The translations under genes were made by a program, and so were the position numbers. Source: Burkholderia sp. (GTDB lineage Bacteria; Pseudomonadota; Gammaproteobacteria; Burkholderiales; Burkholderiaceae). From it: a stretch of DNA of 6,485 nucleotides. How positions within the stretch are numbered: the first letter of the stretch is position 1; the number at the start of each line of letters is the position of its first letter. The stretch is from assembly GCA_028292565.1 (NCBI GenBank), contig JAQGMD010000062.1, positions 1 through 6,485 of the forward strand, written 5' to 3'. This document shows positions 6,089 to 6,485 of this stretch, piece by piece. The notes beneath the pieces were generated by a model. It was not told the origin of the DNA. It saw only the letters and a list, made by a program, of their open reading frames with translations, and ran no database searches.

Positions 6089-6104
6089 GTACATCCATAC
6101 AGTT
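6085..6104. promoter_or_regulatory. LexA (SOS) box
   Basis: TACTGTACATCCATACAGTT fits the LexA operator of beta- and gammaproteobacteria: CTGT (6087-6090), eight bases, ACAG (6099-6102), with the flanking TA and T also conserved. The two half-sites are exactly symmetric. Its position on the -10 element and 24 bases before the ATG at 6128 is typical of a repressed SOS gene. LexA binding itself is inferred. Confidence 0.85.
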
Positions 6105-6127
6105 TTTAACATTAAAGCAGATCCCAT

Positions 6128-6436
6128 ATGAAGTTCTTCGAAGCCCATAAACTGATAGCGGTGAAAGAGAGACTGGCGCTCGCGGTGAACGAAATCGTGG
6201 AGCGCCATCGAACCGAAGGCCACGTGCTGACCTGGCGCCTGGTGCATGAAATCGAAAAGGAAGCGATCAAGAGGCTGGAACGCGCCGGCGACCTCGACGT
6301 CAAGTACATACGCATGGTGCGTTCTTCGCGCTGGGGTTATGTCCCGAGGGTTGACCAGCCGGCGGACCTTGAGAACCACAAGGAATTGCCGGTCGCCCTG
6401 ACCATCATCCAGCACGCTTACCACACGTGCCATTAG
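6128..6436 (+). CDS. Unknown 102-residue protein under a LexA box
   Basis: I do not recognise this protein. It is soluble, with no signal peptide or membrane segment, and highly charged. Residues 1-53 look strongly helical (KLIAVKERLALAVNEIVERH, then EIEKEAIKRLERAG). A shorter part (54-102) follows, with KYIRMVRSSRWGYVPRVDQP and a helical end closing in HAYHTCH, whose His/Cys cluster (H96, H99, C101, H102) could bind metal. The ATG at 6128 is the first in-frame start after the promoter; the ribosome binding site is weak (AGCAG about nine bases upstream). The LexA box on its promoter predicts induction after DNA damage. Roles such as inhibitor of division, repair accessory factor or toxin are all possible in principle and none is shown. 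The 49 bases after the stop show nothing further. Confidence 0.78.
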   Translation: MKFFEAHKLIAVKERLALAVNEIVERHRTEGHVLTWRLVHEIEKEAIKRLERAGDLDVKYIRMVRSSRWGYVPRVDQPADLENHKELPVALTIIQHAYHTCH

Positions 6437-6485
6437 CATGCCTAGCAACGACCATCAGGCTGTGGCTTGATCATTCGTTCGGCGC

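Noticed and set aside
5891..6109. GTG-started 72-residue ORF between cytochrome and SOS-type gene
   Set aside because: It starts inside a hairpin, has no ribosome binding site, and runs through the promoter and LexA box of the next gene.
6035..6448. 137-residue minus-strand ORF opposite the SOS-type gene
   Set aside because: It covers the LexA box and promoter and has no start signals; the plus-strand gene explains the region better.

Overview
The window looks like a chromosomal stretch from a moderately GC-rich Gram-negative bacterium. A betaproteobacterium of the Burkholderiales/Oxalobacteraceae type is my best guess. This rests on the GC-rich codon use, Sec signal peptides ending in AxA, a periplasmic c-type cytochrome, a prepilin-like N-terminus and a LexA box of the CTGT-N8-ACAG type shared by beta- and gammaproteobacteria. 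The taxonomic call is inference; no rRNA or marker gene is present.

Layout, left to right. (1) 42-1183: a YihY/BrkB-family inner-membrane protein whose stop overlaps (ATGA) the start of a 51-residue ORF with a textbook prepilin-peptidase site. (2) 1176-1730, minus strand: a two-helix membrane-anchored periplasmic protein of unknown function, overlapping the end of the mini-pilin ORF tail to tail by 8 bases. (3) 1731-1990: an intergenic region with a direct repeat. (4) 1991-3067: two closely spaced genes for small secreted proteins, the second with a TonB-C-like tail. (5) 3068-3456: a 389-base gap with possible RNA secondary structure, a strong intrinsic terminator and a perfect 14-bp palindrome. 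(6) 3457-4374: an EamA/DMT-family exporter. (7) 4469-5272: a 40-residue very basic ORF with an excellent ribosome binding site, then, six bases after its stop and in the same frame, a TraX-family membrane protein. (8) 5353-5850: a periplasmic monoheme cytochrome c. (9) 6059-6436: a promoter overlapped by a near-consensus LexA (SOS) box driving a 102-residue protein that I do not recognise.

The genes do not form one pathway; this is a mosaic of short transcription units, mostly envelope-associated. The most interesting items are the SOS-controlled unknown gene, the isolated mini-pilin, the small basic ORF in frame ahead of traX-like DNA, and the possibly structured intergenic region ending in a terminator. 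I found no insertion sequence, CRISPR array, tRNA or rRNA.
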